A DNA stretch of 33,047 nt. Source: Thermoanaerobaculia bacterium (GTDB taxonomy: Bacteria; Acidobacteriota; Thermoanaerobaculia; Multivoradales; JAIOJS01). Where the stretch lies: the NCBI GenBank assembly GCA_019911795.1, contig JAIOJS010000232.1:1-33047 (forward strand), written 5' to 3'. Made by a program: the position numbers and the translations under genes. This document shows positions 32,833-33,047 of this stretch, piece by piece (within the stretch, counting starts at the first letter, position 1; each line of letters starts with the position of its first letter). The notes beneath the pieces were generated by a model. It had not been told where the DNA came from. It was given only the letters and a program-made list of their open reading frames with translations, and made no database searches.

Positions 32833-32909
32833 CCGGTTCTCCGGATCCCTCGAGCGGACGGCTGCTCCATGACGCCGTGGTCCACTTGCTCAGAGCTGCT
32901 CCAACAAAC

Positions 32910-33047
32910 TCAGCGGGTAAGGGTCAGGCCGAAATGGAGTCCGACGTCGGCACTGCTGCCGTAGTTGACGAGGTTCTCGGACAGGGCCATGAAGGTGACC
33001 CACCGCTGTCCGAATCCCTTCTTGACCCCGATGTCTATGAGGTAGGC
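32910..33047 (-). CDS. C-terminal end of a probable DUF3187 outer-membrane protein (partial)
   Basis: The last 45 residues of a leftward gene whose start lies outside the window. The end shows GVKKGFGQRWVTFMALSENL followed by NYGSSADVGLHFGLTLTR and a TGA stop. The alternating pattern and terminal strand suit a beta-barrel; FMALSENLVNY and DVGLHFGL recall DUF3187. Only the tail is visible, so the family call is tentative. Confidence 0.5.
   Translation of the reverse strand, partial: AYLIDIGVKKGFGQRWVTFMALSENLVNYGSSADVGLHFGLTLTR

Overview
The window is GC-rich DNA from a Gram-negative (diderm) bacterium. A TolC-type outer-membrane channel, a periplasmic adaptor and several exported proteins imply an outer membrane. 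The gene mix (DUF1207, a probable DUF3187 end, a split YbhF-type exporter, FixL/FixJ signalling, tandem HyfB-like subunits) would fit Acidobacteriota or a deltaproteobacterial-type lineage, but I cannot place it from sequence alone. I see no rRNA, tRNA, insertion sequence or CRISPR array.

Region 1 (1-6063): two tandem HyfB-like proton-translocating membrane subunits read leftward. They follow, with a 4-bp overlap, a regulator that fuses an excisionase-type HTH to a PTS EIIA domain. Diverging from it is a complete PTS Enzyme I. No sugar permease is present, so this looks like a regulatory phosphorelay linked to an energy-coupling membrane complex.

Region 2 (6157-11175): a FixJ-type response regulator, a second FixJ-like receiver that has lost its phosphoacceptor Asp, a mannose-1-phosphate guanylyltransferase-like enzyme, and, convergent to them, a four-PAS FixL-type histidine kinase whose first PAS keeps the FixL haem-ligand His.

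Region 3 (11176-22706): stress and redox genes. These are a type II cation P-type ATPase broken by one in-frame TAG, a Prx6-like peroxiredoxin with a small winged-helix protein, a UbiB-family protein, a MoCo-sulfurase-like class V aminotransferase, two small exported proteins, and a Zn-alcohol dehydrogenase/OsmC/DUF302 operon. Four of the upstream regions share an unlabelled motif, TA(A/C/G)GTA-N4-CC-N9/10-TAGG(T/C)A, with half-sites about 21 bp apart. A degenerate fifth copy precedes the nucleotidyltransferase gene. The half-site resembles the FixJ site GTAMGTAG, so I propose a local FixL/FixJ regulon, probably a low-oxygen or dormancy programme.

Region 4 (22741-30108): a TetR repressor with a clear promoter and perfect inverted-repeat operator, then a tightly coupled efflux operon: HlyD adaptor, two ABC ATPases, two ABC-2 permeases and a TolC-like channel. 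A DUF1207 protein and a small membrane protein follow.

Region 5 (31652-33047): a membrane-anchored LuxR-type HTH protein, a DUF2231-like membrane protein, and the C-terminal end of a probable DUF3187 protein.
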